Origin: Chitinophaga pinensis
GTDB taxonomy: Bacteria; Bacteroidota; Bacteroidia; Flavobacteriales_D; Crocinitomicaceae
Direction: 5' to 3'
Length of the DNA stretch: 41,056 bases
NCBI GenBank assembly: GCA_943324565.2
Contig: CALPMC020000017.1
Location: forward strand, 1-41,056
This document shows positions 9,422 through 18,213 of this stretch, piece after piece (position 1 is the first letter of the stretch; the number at the start of each line of letters is the position of its first letter). The notes under the pieces are model-generated. The model saw nothing but the letters and a program-made list of their open reading frames with translations, was not told where the DNA came from and ran no database searches. The position numbers and the translations under genes are program-made.

Positions 9422-11530
9422 ATGGGTTTTAGTTCACTTTTTAGGAAAAAGACAGTTGGGGATATATTAAAACAAGTTGAAAAAAACAACCTTGAATCGA
9501 CACATGAATCTTTGGGTAAACATTTAAAAGTTAGAGATTTAGCTGCTTTTGGTATTGCTGCAATTATTGGAGCAGGAATTTTTAGCACGATAGGTGAAGC
9601 AAGTTCAAACGGTGGTCCAGCAGTAATATTTTTATTTCTATTTACAGCAATTGCTTGTGGTTTTGCTGCCTTTGCCTACGCTGAATTTGCATCTATGGTT
9701 CCTGTAGCTGGTTCTGCTTATACGTATTCGTATGTTGCTTTTGGAGAAATCGTTGCTTGGATTATCGGTTGGTCTTTAATAATGGAATATGCGATTGGAA
9801 ACATAACAGTTGCCATTTCTTGGAGTGATTATTTCACTGGAATGCTAGAAGGCTTAGGTCTTTATTTACCTCAGTGGATTCAAACTGATTATGTTACTGC
9901 TCATGGTGGGTTTTTAGAAGCAGAAGCTTTGATGCAAGGAGGAAAGATATTTGAAAATTTAGATTTTGCATTGCAATCTGCACATAATGCATGGTCGAAT
10001 TCTCCTACTTTTTTCGGACTTCATCTTATTTTTGATTTACCTGCTTTGTTCATTATTGTTTTAATAACTGCCCTTGTTTATCGCGGAATGAAGGAAAGTA
10101 AAAACGCTTCTAATGCAATGGTAGTGGTCAAATTGGCAATTATTTTGTTGGTTATTGCAGTTGGAATTTTCTATGTAGACACCGATAATTGGAGTCCTTT
10201 TGCACCAAATGGAGTAGGTGGTATTTTGAAAGGCGTATCAGCAGTTTTCTTCGCTTATATTGGTTTTGATGCCATTTCTACAACTGCTGAAGAATGTGAA
10301 AATCCGCAACGTGATTTACCTCGTGGGATGATGTGGGCAATAATTATTTGTACTGTTTTATATGTCTGTATCTCGTTGATTTTAACTGGAATGGTAAACT
10401 ATAAAGTCTTGGCTGTTGGAGATCCATTAGCTTTTGTGTTTAGAGAAATTAATTTAAAGTGGATGTCTGGAATAATCGCTGTTAGTGCGGTAATTGCTAT
10501 GGCCTCTGTTTTATTAGTCTTTCAAATGGGACAACCACGAATTTGGATGAGTATGAGTAGAGATGGTTTATTACCTAAGAAATTTGCGAAAGTTCATCCA
10601 AAGTATAAAACTCCATCTTTTGCTACAATTGTAGTAGGTTTTGTGGTTGCAGTTCCAGCATTATTTATGAATTTAACAATGGTAACCGATTTATGTAGCA
10701 TCGGAACTTTATTTGCGTTTGTTTTGGTTTGTGGTGGAGTTTTAGCTCTACAAAATAAAACCGATGTTCCTCGTGGAAAATTTAAAACACCTTATGTAAA
10801 TGGAAAATATGTGTTGCCATTTTTGGTGATTGGAAGCTTAATTTTAGGATTTACCTATTATAAAAACGAAGTGTTCAATTTTGTGACCAACAAGTCAGAA
10901 TTAAAGGAAACTAAGGATTTGATTATTGATTTAACTCAAAACGAATCAGATAAACTAAAAAACAATATCGCAACTATTGATAAAGAAGGATTAAATAGAG
11001 TAGGTTCTGATTTGTTGGCTTATTTTGAGCAGGCTCCCAAAGTTAATTTGGAAACGTCATTAAGAGGAATTGATTTTAAAGGCAAAGCAGAAAATGTTTC
11101 TGAATTAAACGAGAAAACGAAAAAGAAACTGATTCATTTCCTTGAAGGATATGACGAAAAAGGTTTTAGTTTGATGAATAAGGATTTGGATTTATATTAT
11201 TCTCAAGGACCAAAAATGAGCATAGAAATGGCAATTGCAGATTTAGGAATTAAAAATGACCGATTATACAACAGTGGTTTTGGATTATTTGCTCACAAAA
11301 TACCAACTTGGATTTTCTTAATTTTCACTTTGTTTATAACAGTCGCAACAATTCGTCAAAATTTATCGCTTATTCCTTTGTTGGGCTTATTATCTTGTTT
11401 ATACATGATGAGTCAGGTAGAGCTTCGCAATTGGGTAGCATTTGTGATTTGGCTATTGATAGGCTTAGTTATTTATTTCAGTTATGGACGCAAGCATTCG
11501 AAGTTGAATACAAATAGTTTGAATATCTAA
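9422..11530 (+). CDS. APC superfamily amino acid permease (cationic amino acid transporter type) with soluble insertion
   Basis: A 702-residue inner membrane transporter. The N-terminal part has the family's opening (LESTHESLGKHLKVRDLAAF-type, then IAAIIGAGIFSTIGEAS, the GAGIF substrate-binding helix) and later FFAYIGFDAISTTAEEC, both typical of CAT/YfnA-like amino acid permeases. About ten helices lead to residue ~480. A hydrophilic block at ~485-620 (many Lys, Glu, Asp and Asn) separates them from two or three final helices (WIFLIFTLFITVATI, LIPLLGLLSCLYMM, WVAFVIWLLIGLVIY). Family members are usually ~480-500 residues, so the insertion is the odd feature. The amino acid carried cannot be told. 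The next gene, a metal transporter, is 75 bases on. Confidence 0.88.
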   Translation: MGFSSLFRKKTVGDILKQVEKNNLESTHESLGKHLKVRDLAAFGIAAIIGAGIFSTIGEASSNGGPAVIFLFLFTAIACGFAAFAYAEFASMVPVAGSAYTYSYVAFGEIVAWIIGWSLIMEYAIGNITVAISWSDYFTGMLEGLGLYLPQWIQTDYVTAHGGFLEAEALMQGGKIFENLDFALQSAHNAWSNSPTFFGLHLIFDLPALFIIVLITALVYRGMKESKNASNAMVVVKLAIILLVIAVGIFYVDTDNWSPFAPNGVGGILKGVSAVFFAYIGFDAISTTAEECENPQRDLPRGMMWAIIICTVLYVCISLILTGMVNYKVLAVGDPLAFVFREINLKWMSGIIAVSAVIAMASVLLVFQMGQPRIWMSMSRDGLLPKKFAKVHPKYKTPSFATIVVGFVVAVPALFMNLTMVTDLCSIGTLFAFVLVCGGVLALQNKTDVPRGKFKTPYVNGKYVLPFLVIGSLILGFTYYKNEVFNFVTNKSELKETKDLIIDLTQNESDKLKNNIATIDKEGLNRVGSDLLAYFEQAPKVNLETSLRGIDFKGKAENVSELNEKTKKKLIHFLEGYDEKGFSLMNKDLDLYYSQGPKMSIEMAIADLGIKNDRLYNSGFGLFAHKIPTWIFLIFTLFITVATIRQNLSLIPLLGLLSCLYMMSQVELRNWVAFVIWLLIGLVIYFSYGRKHSKLNTNSLNI

Positions 11531-11605
11531 TTTATAAGTTGAAAAATAGTGGTATTGATAAGTAAGTTGTGTGTAACTTCACAAAACACTTCCCAATCAG
11601 ATTAA

Positions 11606-12307
11606 ATGATAACATTAGAAAACTATTTAGACAATCACTACATACATAGAAGTAATTGGTTGAGAGCCGCTGTACTTGGAGCAAACGATGGAATTATTTC
11701 AATTTCAAGTTTAGCAATTGGTGTTGCTGCTGCAAGTACTACAAGAGAACCAATTATTTTAGCAACAGTCGCAGGACTGGTTGCTGGCGCTTTATCAATG
11801 GCTGCTGGTGAATATGTATCAGTAAGCTCTCAAACAGATATAGAAAAGGCGGATATTGAAAGAGAAATTATAGAATTGAAGGAAATGCCAGCGGAAGAAC
11901 TAGCTATTTTAGCTCAAATCTATGAAAAGCGCGGTTTAAAAAAAGAAACAGCAATGCAAGTGGCAATTGAATTAACCGAAAAAGACGCCTTGGGAGCTCA
12001 CATCAGGGACGAATTAGGAATCAATGAAATAAGTCAAGCAAAACCGATTCAGGCGGCAATGGCTTCTGGTTTAGCCTTTTCGGTTGGTGGTATTTTGCCA
12101 CTTTTTGTCGTTCTTTTTGCTCCAGTTAAAGGTATGGAGTATTGGCTTTATGGTTTTACAACGATTTTCCTAGTGATTTTAGGTACCATAGCGGCTAAAA
12201 CAGGAGGTTCAAGTATTTTTAAAGCAATCATGAGAATTACTATTTGGGGAACAATTGCAATGGTTCTTTCTGCATCAGTTGGTTCGCTATTTGGAGTAAA
12301 GATTTAA
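11606..12307 (+). CDS. VIT1/CCC1 family transporter (iron/manganese)
   Basis: A 233-residue membrane protein with about five helices. The start (ENYLDNHYIHRSNWLRAAVLGANDGIISISSLAIGVAAAS) and the GALSMAAGEYVSVSSQTDIEKADIEREI stretch are the family hallmarks: the GANDG and SMAAGEYVS motifs of the metal path and the acidic metal-binding linker (EREIIELKEMPAEEL...YEKRGL). Known members move Fe2+ or Mn2+ by proton exchange. The product here would export or store-balance such metal; the direction is inferred from the family. It is 75 bases after the permease and may share its transcript, since no separate promoter was clear. Confidence 0.9.
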   Translation: MITLENYLDNHYIHRSNWLRAAVLGANDGIISISSLAIGVAAASTTREPIILATVAGLVAGALSMAAGEYVSVSSQTDIEKADIEREIIELKEMPAEELAILAQIYEKRGLKKETAMQVAIELTEKDALGAHIRDELGINEISQAKPIQAAMASGLAFSVGGILPLFVVLFAPVKGMEYWLYGFTTIFLVILGTIAAKTGGSSIFKAIMRITIWGTIAMVLSASVGSLFGVKI

Positions 12308-12415
12308 CTATAAATGTTAGGTGATTTCCTATTCAAACAATTATTTGTAATTTTAACTGATTCGTTAATTCCCAAAAAGTTACTTCCCTAAATAGGTGTT
12401 TATACAATTTCGTTC

Positions 12416-13090
12416 TTAATCACCCAAACCTTTAATCACCACAACAATTTCTCCTTTTGGAGGTGTGTTAATGAAATAGTTGGTTAACTCCTCTAATGTT
12501 CCGCGGTGATAAGTTTCATAGAATTTCGATATTTCACGTGCTACACAAACTTCTCGTGTTTTGCCAAAAAACTCTTGCATTTGTTCTAAGGTTTTCGCTA
12601 AACGATGAGGTGATTCGTACAAAACAACTGTTCTTTCTTCTTGACTCAATATTTTTAAACGTGTTTGCTTTCCTTTTTTATGAGGAAGGAAACCCTCGTA
12701 AACAAATTTTTCACACGGAAATCCACTTGCAACGAGTGCAGGTACAAAAGCAGTTGGTCCTGGCAAACATTCAACCTGAATTGAATTTTGAATTGCTGCA
12801 CGCACTAATAAAAAACCGGGATCAGATATTCCTGGAGTTCCTGCATCAGAAACTAGAACAACTAATTCTTCACCTTGGATTGCTTCAATACATTTTTCCA
12901 ACATTTTGTGTTCATTGTGCGCATGAAATGGGATTATTTTCTTTTGAATTCCTAAATGATCTAACAATCTTTTAGTCATACGTGTGTCTTCCGCATAAAT
13001 AAAAGCAGTTTCATTGAAATAACGAATTGTTCTTAAAGTTATGTCTTCCAAATTACCAATCGGTGTTGGAAGTAGTGCGAGTTTTGCCAT
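12416..13090 (-). CDS. rsmI: 16S rRNA (cytidine(1402)-2'-O)-methyltransferase
   Basis: It adds the 2'-O-methyl to C1402 of 16S rRNA using S-adenosylmethionine. It belongs to the tetrapyrrole (CobA-like) methylase fold: the glycine-rich start LLPTPIGNLEDITLRTIRYF, YAEDTRMTKRLLDHLGI, the SDAGTPGISDPG loop and the PGPTAFVPALVASGFP motif are all diagnostic. At 224 residues it lacks the C-terminal helical part of the E. coli enzyme (~286), a form seen in Bacteroidota. It is the last gene of the minus-strand operon; its ATG directly abuts the TAA stop of the RDD gene, so translation is probably coupled. Confidence 0.95.
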   Translation of the reverse strand: MAKLALLPTPIGNLEDITLRTIRYFNETAFIYAEDTRMTKRLLDHLGIQKKIIPFHAHNEHKMLEKCIEAIQGEELVVLVSDAGTPGISDPGFLLVRAAIQNSIQVECLPGPTAFVPALVASGFPCEKFVYEGFLPHKKGKQTRLKILSQEERTVVLYESPHRLAKTLEQMQEFFGKTREVCVAREISKFYETYHRGTLEELTNYFINTPPKGEIVVVIKGLGD

Positions 13091-13864
13091 TTATCGAGTT
13101 AATACAACGTATTCATTTAGAAGTGTTTCTAGAAATTTAATAGGTTCCTTTGGGGTTTCTTCTAGTCCCATTAATTGTGCGCTTTCAGTTGCTATTTTTG
13201 AAATTAAAATCACTAAATCATTGTTTTTGTGACGTTTCAATTGTTGAATACAATTTTTAATATAAATCATATCTTCATCTGTAAAACGCACAACTTGCGG
13301 ATATGTTGGCGTAAAATTTTCATTGGTTTGAATTTTTAAAACATCTTTCAAACTATAGCTTTGATTTGATTTAGTTTTAACAACGATTGTCCCTGCTAAT
13401 GAATCACCAATGCGTTGATTATTAATAGATAGTCCACATATAAAGGCATCAATAATATTCATTAATGGTAATAGTAGAATAAAATAATTTGCTGAAATCC
13501 AAAGGAAATCACCTCTGAAAAACCAACGTGTCATCACTTCCTTAAAACCAATTCGATGGCCGTTAAATTTTAAAACGCGAATTCCTACAACCATTTTTCC
13601 AATCGTCTGTCCTCCTGTAATATATTCCATAACAGGTTGATACAGAATCCAAGGCAGCTTCACTAACAACAAAGTCATAAACATCCAAGTCCCAAAGTCG
13701 GTAAATAAGTCATCAAATTGTATAGACATCATCGCAATGAATAAGTAAACAGCTAAGATGATTGTGTCTAAAATATAGGCTCCAATCCGCTGAAAAACGG
13801 ATGCTGCTTCGAAGTCTATCAAAACATATTGAGAAGATTTAAACGTCAATTTTATCGTGCTCAT
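13091..13864 (-). CDS. RDD family membrane protein
   Basis: 257 residues. Its N-terminal half is an RDD domain: the Arg of FQRIGAYILDTIIL, the Asp in AYILD, and later YITGGQTIGKMVVGIRVLK with FKEVMTRWFFR, within three or four membrane helices (residues ~30-170). The C-terminal ~85 residues are soluble and predicted helical (FTDEDMIYIKNCIQQLKRHKNNDLV...). RDD proteins have no single known role; some affect ion transport. It sits between radA (ATGA overlap, four bases) and rsmI (zero gap), so all three are co-translated from one mRNA. The link to RadA or RsmI function is unknown. Confidence 0.85.
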   Translation of the reverse strand: MSTIKLTFKSSQYVLIDFEAASVFQRIGAYILDTIILAVYLFIAMMSIQFDDLFTDFGTWMFMTLLLVKLPWILYQPVMEYITGGQTIGKMVVGIRVLKFNGHRIGFKEVMTRWFFRGDFLWISANYFILLLPLMNIIDAFICGLSINNQRIGDSLAGTIVVKTKSNQSYSLKDVLKIQTNENFTPTYPQVVRFTDEDMIYIKNCIQQLKRHKNNDLVILISKIATESAQLMGLEETPKEPIKFLETLLNEYVVLTR

Positions 13865-15219
13865 GCAAAAACGAATTTAACAACTTCTTCAATTTTACCG
13901 CAACTAAAAACTTCAATCTCTGTTTTTTTCAACTCCAAACCTTTGGAGTATTTTGAAACTACAATTTGTTTGTAGCCTAATTTTTCAGCTTCACTGATAC
14001 GTTGTTCAATACGATTTACAGGACGAATTTCACCAGAAAGACCAATTTCACCAGCAAATACTATTGTTTTTGGAATCGCTAAATCGGCATTTGATGATAA
14101 AACTGCCATAGCAACAGCTAAATCAATCGCTGGGTCATCAACTTTAATTCCGCCTGCGATATTTAAAAATACATCTTTGGAACCCAATTTAAAACCACAT
14201 CGTTTCTCCAATACAGCCAACAACATATTTAGTCGTTTAGCATCAAAACCAGTTGAGGAACGTTGCGGAGTTCCATAAGCTGCGGTACTTACTAATGCTT
14301 GTACTTCGACTAAAAGCGGACGCATTCCTTCAATTGTTGACGCAATTGCAATTCCACTTAAATTTTTATCTGTATTGGTAATTAGAATTTCTGAAGGATT
14401 TTCTACGCCTCGAAGTCCTGCACCATGCATTTCATAAATTCCCAATTCATTCGTTGAACCAAAGCGATTTTTTATAGTTCGCAACAAGCGATAAATATGA
14501 TTTCTATCTCCTTCAAATTGCAAAACTACATCGACCATGTGCTCCAAAACTTTAGGTCCAGCCAAGGCTCCATCTTTTGTAATGTGACCAATTAAAAAAA
14601 TTGGAATATTTGTTTGTTTGGCATAACGCAATAATTGAGCAGTACATTCACGCACTTGCGAAATACTTCCAGGAGAACTTTCAATATGAGAAGAAAATAA
14701 AGTTTGAATTGAATCAATTATAATTATCTCAGGTTGAATTTCATTGGCATGTAAAACAATGTTTTGAAGATTCGTTTCGGTTAATAGAAAGCAAGTATCA
14801 TTGACTCTACCAATTCGGTCAGCTCGCATTTTTATTTGACGGTCACTTTCTTCACCAGAGACATAAAGTGTTTTGATTGTGTCAGAAATCGCAAGTTGAA
14901 GCAGTAAAGTTGACTTTCCAATTCCGGGGTCACCGCCTAACAAAATAATAGAACCTGGCACTAAACCTCCGCCAAGTACGCGATGTAATTCTGAATCTTT
15001 TAACGTTCTGCGTTCTTCTTCTTGTTTAACAACCTCTTGGATAAGTTGCGGTTTTGCATGTTTCGTTTCACTTGAAAAAGCAACCACATTTTTGGAAGGT
15101 TTTTCAATCATTTCTTCAACGAACGTATTCCATTCACTGCAAGAAGGACACTTACCTAACCATTTCGCAGTTTCATAACCACAACTTTGACAAAAAAATG
15201 CAGACTTTATTTTGGACAT
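13861..15219 (-). CDS. radA: DNA repair protein RadA (Sms)
   Basis: RadA is a RecA-like ATPase that drives branch migration in recombinational repair. The 452 residues show an N-terminal C4 zinc finger (Cys10, Cys13, Cys24, Cys27; FFCQSCGYETAKWLGKCPSC), Walker A GGDPGIGKSTLL, the RadA-specific KNRFG motif (KNRFGSTNELGIYEM) and a C-terminal Lon-like domain (KDVFLNIAGGIKVDDPAIDLAVAMAVLSS). Its TGA stop overlaps the ATG of the RDD gene as ATGA, which also shows that TGA works as a stop codon in this genome. The outer membrane protein gene ends four bases upstream. Confidence 0.97.
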   Translation of the reverse strand: MSKIKSAFFCQSCGYETAKWLGKCPSCSEWNTFVEEMIEKPSKNVVAFSSETKHAKPQLIQEVVKQEEERRTLKDSELHRVLGGGLVPGSIILLGGDPGIGKSTLLLQLAISDTIKTLYVSGEESDRQIKMRADRIGRVNDTCFLLTETNLQNIVLHANEIQPEIIIIDSIQTLFSSHIESSPGSISQVRECTAQLLRYAKQTNIPIFLIGHITKDGALAGPKVLEHMVDVVLQFEGDRNHIYRLLRTIKNRFGSTNELGIYEMHGAGLRGVENPSEILITNTDKNLSGIAIASTIEGMRPLLVEVQALVSTAAYGTPQRSSTGFDAKRLNMLLAVLEKRCGFKLGSKDVFLNIAGGIKVDDPAIDLAVAMAVLSSNADLAIPKTIVFAGEIGLSGEIRPVNRIEQRISEAEKLGYKQIVVSKYSKGLELKKTEIEVFSCGKIEEVVKFVFA

Positions 15220-15223
15220 ATTA

Positions 15224-15844
15224 TTATTCTTTAGCTTTTGAAATTCGGTAACTAAATTTTAATCCAATTCCGGCATTTAACTTTATGTTTTTTATTGGTT
15301 CCTGATCTCCTACTTGAAATTTCTTATCCAAGGCAAAACCTAAATTGGCTGAAAAATCAATGAAAAATCGCTTGTCAAGATAAAAATTATAACCAAATCC
15401 AACTCTAGGAATCATTCGCTGATAATACTCTTTTGTTATTAATGTACCTCCATCTTGTGAAAAATTCTTTCTGTATAAGCGATATTTATATTCTGCGGAG
15501 AAGTAAATATTTTCTCCTAAAGACATTGGATAATAACGTAAACCAATGCTTGCGCTTGGACCAGGGACAACTCTTCTTGCGTTAACAACCAATACTTCTT
15601 GAAGTGCATTTTGAATATAATTATCTGTTAATAAGCCTAGTCCAAATTCAAAACTAGTTTTTTTAGTAAACGATTGTTCGTAAAGTCCGGCAATTTCCCC
15701 AACAAAAATAGGCGCTACACTTAACTTTGTTGCAGTAAAACGTTGCGGTTTAGGTTTTCTACTTTGAGCGAATAAAAATGTTGGAATTATCATCAATAAA
15801 ACGATTCCCAATTTACGCACGCTCATTTCTTTTGACAACTTCAT
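15224..15844 (-). CDS. Predicted outer membrane beta-barrel protein, first gene of the radA operon
   Basis: 206 residues of unknown function. It has a Sec signal peptide: basic start (MKLSKEMSVRK), hydrophobic core LGIVLLMIIPTFLF and AQS cleavage near residue 27. The rest alternates hydrophobic and polar residues with aromatic strand ends (FEFGLGLL, ASIGLRYYPMSLGENIYFSAEYKYRLY, PRVGFGYNFYLDKRFFIDFSANLGFALD, GLKFSYRI), as in a small eight-stranded barrel of the OmpA/OprF-like group. It starts the operon that continues to radA, RDD and rsmI. An upstream ATG at residue 1 and Met7 are both possible; the promoter ends 15 bases before the first ATG, so that one is used. Confidence 0.7.
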   Translation of the reverse strand: MKLSKEMSVRKLGIVLLMIIPTFLFAQSRKPKPQRFTATKLSVAPIFVGEIAGLYEQSFTKKTSFEFGLGLLTDNYIQNALQEVLVVNARRVVPGPSASIGLRYYPMSLGENIYFSAEYKYRLYRKNFSQDGGTLITKEYYQRMIPRVGFGYNFYLDKRFFIDFSANLGFALDKKFQVGDQEPIKNIKLNAGIGLKFSYRISKAKE

Positions 15845-15859
15845 TTAAACAATTTTGCA

Positions 15860-15889
15860 TAAAAATAAAAAATATACAAAGGATACCAA
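15860..15889 (-). promoter_or_regulatory. Promoter of the outer membrane protein-radA-RDD-rsmI operon
   Basis: On the minus strand a TTG (at 15887-15889) lies 19 bases before TATTTTTA (15860-15867), which fits the Bacteroidota -33 TTG / -7 TAnnTTTG layout with one mismatch. The box ends 15 bases before the ATG. Confidence 0.55.
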
Positions 15890-15934
15890 CGTTTGAGCCT
15901 TGATAATTTTTTTTGAAAAAAATCAAAACTATTG

Positions 15935-15964
15935 TTGGTTGCAAAAACAAAAAATATAAATTTG
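15935..15964 (+). promoter_or_regulatory. Promoter (TTG-19-TAAATTTG) of the acidic-tail protein gene
   Basis: TTG at 15935-15937 is followed after 19 bases by TAAATTTG at 15957-15964, a full match to the TTG / TAnnTTTG pair. It excludes the in-frame ATG at 15913, which is upstream, and supports the ATG at 15994. Confidence 0.65.
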
Positions 15965-15993
15965 TCGCACAAGAATTTATTTCAATCAAATTT

Positions 15994-16347
15994 ATGTCTA
16001 AAAGAAGATCTATAATTAGCTACGATAAGTTAACCATTGAACAGAAAAAGCAAATTCTTAAAGAATTTCCTGATGGTTATATTAATCATTTAACTACTAT
16101 CAAAACGCCAACAGGTGAAATTCTTGATGCTTTGATTTGGGACACTGAGGAGGTTATATATTTAGTAAAAATCAACAAAATCACACCGAAAACCAAGCCT
16201 GTTGCAGATGATGACGAAGATGAGTTTGATGATGATTTCGATAAGGCTCCAGATCTTAAAGAAGATGATTTGGATGCGGATAGTGACGATGAGGACGATG
16301 ATTATGACAAGCCAGAAGAAGACGCAGGAGACGACGATGACGACTAA
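15994..16347 (+). CDS. Conserved Bacteroidota small protein with long acidic C-terminal tail
   Basis: 117 residues. A compact basic N-terminal domain (MSKRRSIISYDKLTIEQKKQ, then EFPDGYINHLTTIKTPTGEILDALIWDTEEVIYLVKI) is followed, from about residue 68, by a disordered tail of ~45 residues made almost wholly of Asp and Glu. Similar proteins in Bacteroidota are sometimes labelled DNA primase, but no primase motif is visible here, so I leave the function open. A highly acidic tail could mimic nucleic acid or bind basic proteins (inference). The start is set by the promoter just upstream. dxr starts 111 bases downstream with its own promoter. Confidence 0.75.
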   Translation: MSKRRSIISYDKLTIEQKKQILKEFPDGYINHLTTIKTPTGEILDALIWDTEEVIYLVKINKITPKTKPVADDDEDEFDDDFDKAPDLKEDDLDADSDDEDDDYDKPEEDAGDDDDD

Positions 16348-16445
16348 TTTGTTATTGTTTTATTTTTTTAGACTGTATTTTCTTGGAAATCTAGTTTGAA
16401 AATTTTCTTTTATCAGTAATTCAAACTTATTCCTTTTCTAAATGT

Positions 16446-16453
16446 TATTTTTG
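16446..16453 (+). promoter_or_regulatory. -7 box (TATTTTTG) of dxr, five bases before ATG
   Basis: TATTTTTG is followed by TTACT and then the dxr ATG at 16459, so the predicted transcription start falls at or beside the start codon. Confidence 0.6.
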
Positions 16454-16458
16454 TTACT

Positions 16459-17616
16459 ATGTCAACAAAAAAAGGAATTGCTATTTTAGGATCCACAGGT
16501 TCGATTGGAACTCAAGCTTTAGAAGTAATTGAAGCTTATCCTGAATATTTTGATTTACAAGTAATTACCGCAGGTAAAAACGTAGATTTACTTATTGAAC
16601 AAGCCAAAAAACACAAGCCCAATACAGTTGTTATCGGTGATGAAACAGCTTATAAAAAAGTTAAAGAGGCACTTTGGGAAGACAATATTCACGTTTACTG
16701 TGGTGAAGAAGCTTTATGTCAAGTAGTTGAATCTACGGAAGTTCAAACAGTTTTAACCGCATTAGTTGGTTATGCAGGTTTGAAACCAACAATTCATGCC
16801 ATCGAGGCTGGAAAAACAATCGCTCTGGCAAATAAAGAAACTTTAGTTGTTGCTGGTGAATATATTACCAAATTAGCACGTGAAAAAGGTGTCAATATCT
16901 ATCCAGTCGATTCGGAACATTCCGCTATTTTTCAATGTCTTGTTGGCGAATTTCATAACCCAATTGAAAAAATTTATCTTACCGCTTCAGGTGGTCCATT
17001 CAGAGGGTTTTCATACGAACAATTAACGCATGTAACCTTAGCACAAGCTTTAAAACATCCAAATTGGTCAATGGGAGCAAAAATCACAATAGATTCTGCA
17101 ACGTTGATGAACAAAGGTTTAGAAGTGATTGAAGCAAAATGGCTATTCAATTTAAATCCAGAACAAATTGATGTTATTGTTCATCCGCAATCGATTGTTC
17201 ATTCCTTAGTTCAGTTTGAAGATGGAAGTATGAAAGCACAAATGGGTTTGCCTGATATGAAATTGCCCATTCAGTTTGCGTTGACTTATCCAAACCGATT
17301 TAAAACTGATTTTCCTCGCTTTAATTTTATGAACTATCCGAACTTAACCTTTGAAGCGCCCGACAGAAATGTTTTTAAAAACCTTGATCTTGCCTATAAA
17401 GTTATGGATATGCAAGGAACTGCGGCATGTTCTTTGAATGCAGCAAATGAAATTGCAGTAGCTGCTTTTTTGGACGAAAAAATTAGCTTTTTAGAAATTG
17501 CGGAATTAAATGAGTCAGTTGTAAATGCTTCAACAAATAAGTTGAATCCTGTTTATGAAGATTTTGTTGTCGCGGATAGCCTAGCTAGACAAAAAGCGTT
17601 AGAATTAATTAATTAG
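16459..17616 (+). CDS. dxr: 1-deoxy-D-xylulose-5-phosphate reductoisomerase
   Basis: It converts DXP to MEP with NADPH, the second step of the MEP isoprenoid pathway. The 385-residue protein is complete: the Rossmann NADPH motif ILGSTGSIGTQALEVI, ALANKETLVVAGEYI, the metal and substrate loop PVDSEHSAIFQCL with TASGGPFRGF, and HPNWSMGAKITIDSATLMNKGLEVIEAKWLF. In many Bacteroidota a site-2 protease gene (rseP) follows dxr; here a small lipoprotein gene follows after 24 bases and probably shares the transcript. Confidence 0.98.
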   Translation: MSTKKGIAILGSTGSIGTQALEVIEAYPEYFDLQVITAGKNVDLLIEQAKKHKPNTVVIGDETAYKKVKEALWEDNIHVYCGEEALCQVVESTEVQTVLTALVGYAGLKPTIHAIEAGKTIALANKETLVVAGEYITKLAREKGVNIYPVDSEHSAIFQCLVGEFHNPIEKIYLTASGGPFRGFSYEQLTHVTLAQALKHPNWSMGAKITIDSATLMNKGLEVIEAKWLFNLNPEQIDVIVHPQSIVHSLVQFEDGSMKAQMGLPDMKLPIQFALTYPNRFKTDFPRFNFMNYPNLTFEAPDRNVFKNLDLAYKVMDMQGTAACSLNAANEIAVAAFLDEKISFLEIAELNESVVNASTNKLNPVYEDFVVADSLARQKALELIN

Positions 17617-17640
17617 TATTTAAAAATTAACTCAAAACAC

Positions 17641-18132
17641 ATGAAAACAACGCTATTTATTCTGGCATTATTCCTTTATTCTTGTAGTGCTCAAAAAGTT
17701 AGTCTTTCATTTAGTACACAAACGCCTTATTGTGGTGGAGCAAAACCAAGTCCTGAAATGGCGGCAGGAAGAAAAGAACCTTGTTCCAACTTAAAAGTTG
17801 CACTCGTAAAAGAAGGGGAAACAAAAATTTACAAATGGCTAACTTTGGATGCAGATGGAATGTGGATTGGAGATTTAACACCAGGGAATTATTTAATTTT
17901 TCAAGAAGATAAATTTCTAACTACAGAAGAATTAATTAAAAAACACAATTTAATTGATTCAGAATTATATCGTTTTAATGGAATCACATGTTTAGAAAAA
18001 TGGAAGAAAGAAGCTGATTTTCAATTTAGTTTTGATGAAAATTGGTCAAGTGTTTCTGAATTCATTTTCAAAGCTAAATGTCAAGTTGGTTTAAGACCTT
18101 GCTTGGAATATATCGGTCCAAAAGTTCAATAG
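17641..18132 (+). CDS. Putative lipoprotein of unknown function
   Basis: 163 residues with a lipoprotein signal: MKTTLFILALFLYSCSAQ, lipobox LYSC with Cys15 as the lipidation site. The mature part (FSTQTPYCGGAKPSPEMAAGRKEPCSN, then WLTLDADGMWIGDLTPGNYLIFQEDKF) reads as a compact beta-rich domain with six or so cysteines, perhaps a carboxypeptidase-regulatory or prealbumin-like beta sandwich; that is a guess from the DADGxWxGDLTPGNY pattern. The gene follows dxr by 24 bases with no separate promoter, so it is likely co-transcribed, though no link to isoprenoid synthesis is evident. Confidence 0.7.
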   Translation: MKTTLFILALFLYSCSAQKVSLSFSTQTPYCGGAKPSPEMAAGRKEPCSNLKVALVKEGETKIYKWLTLDADGMWIGDLTPGNYLIFQEDKFLTTEELIKKHNLIDSELYRFNGITCLEKWKKEADFQFSFDENWSSVSEFIFKAKCQVGLRPCLEYIGPKVQ

Positions 18133-18201
18133 TTTCAGTTGAGTAAACGACTTTTTGCGAAATTGAAAATATAATAAATTCAAGTTTCGTCAAAATTTCA
18201 G

Positions 18202-18209
18202 TACCTTTA
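18202..18209 (+). promoter_or_regulatory. -7-like box (TACCTTTA) of xseA, four bases before ATG
   Basis: TACCTTTA matches TAnnTTTG except in the last base and is followed by GTTT and ATG at 18214, the same tight spacing as at other genes of this window. Confidence 0.45.
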
Positions 18210-18213
18210 GTTT

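Noticed and set aside
15913-15993. Longer start for the acidic-tail protein
   Set aside because: The extra 27 residues lie upstream of, and overlap, a TTG-19-TAAATTTG promoter and have low-complexity Lys content; the start at 15994 fits better.
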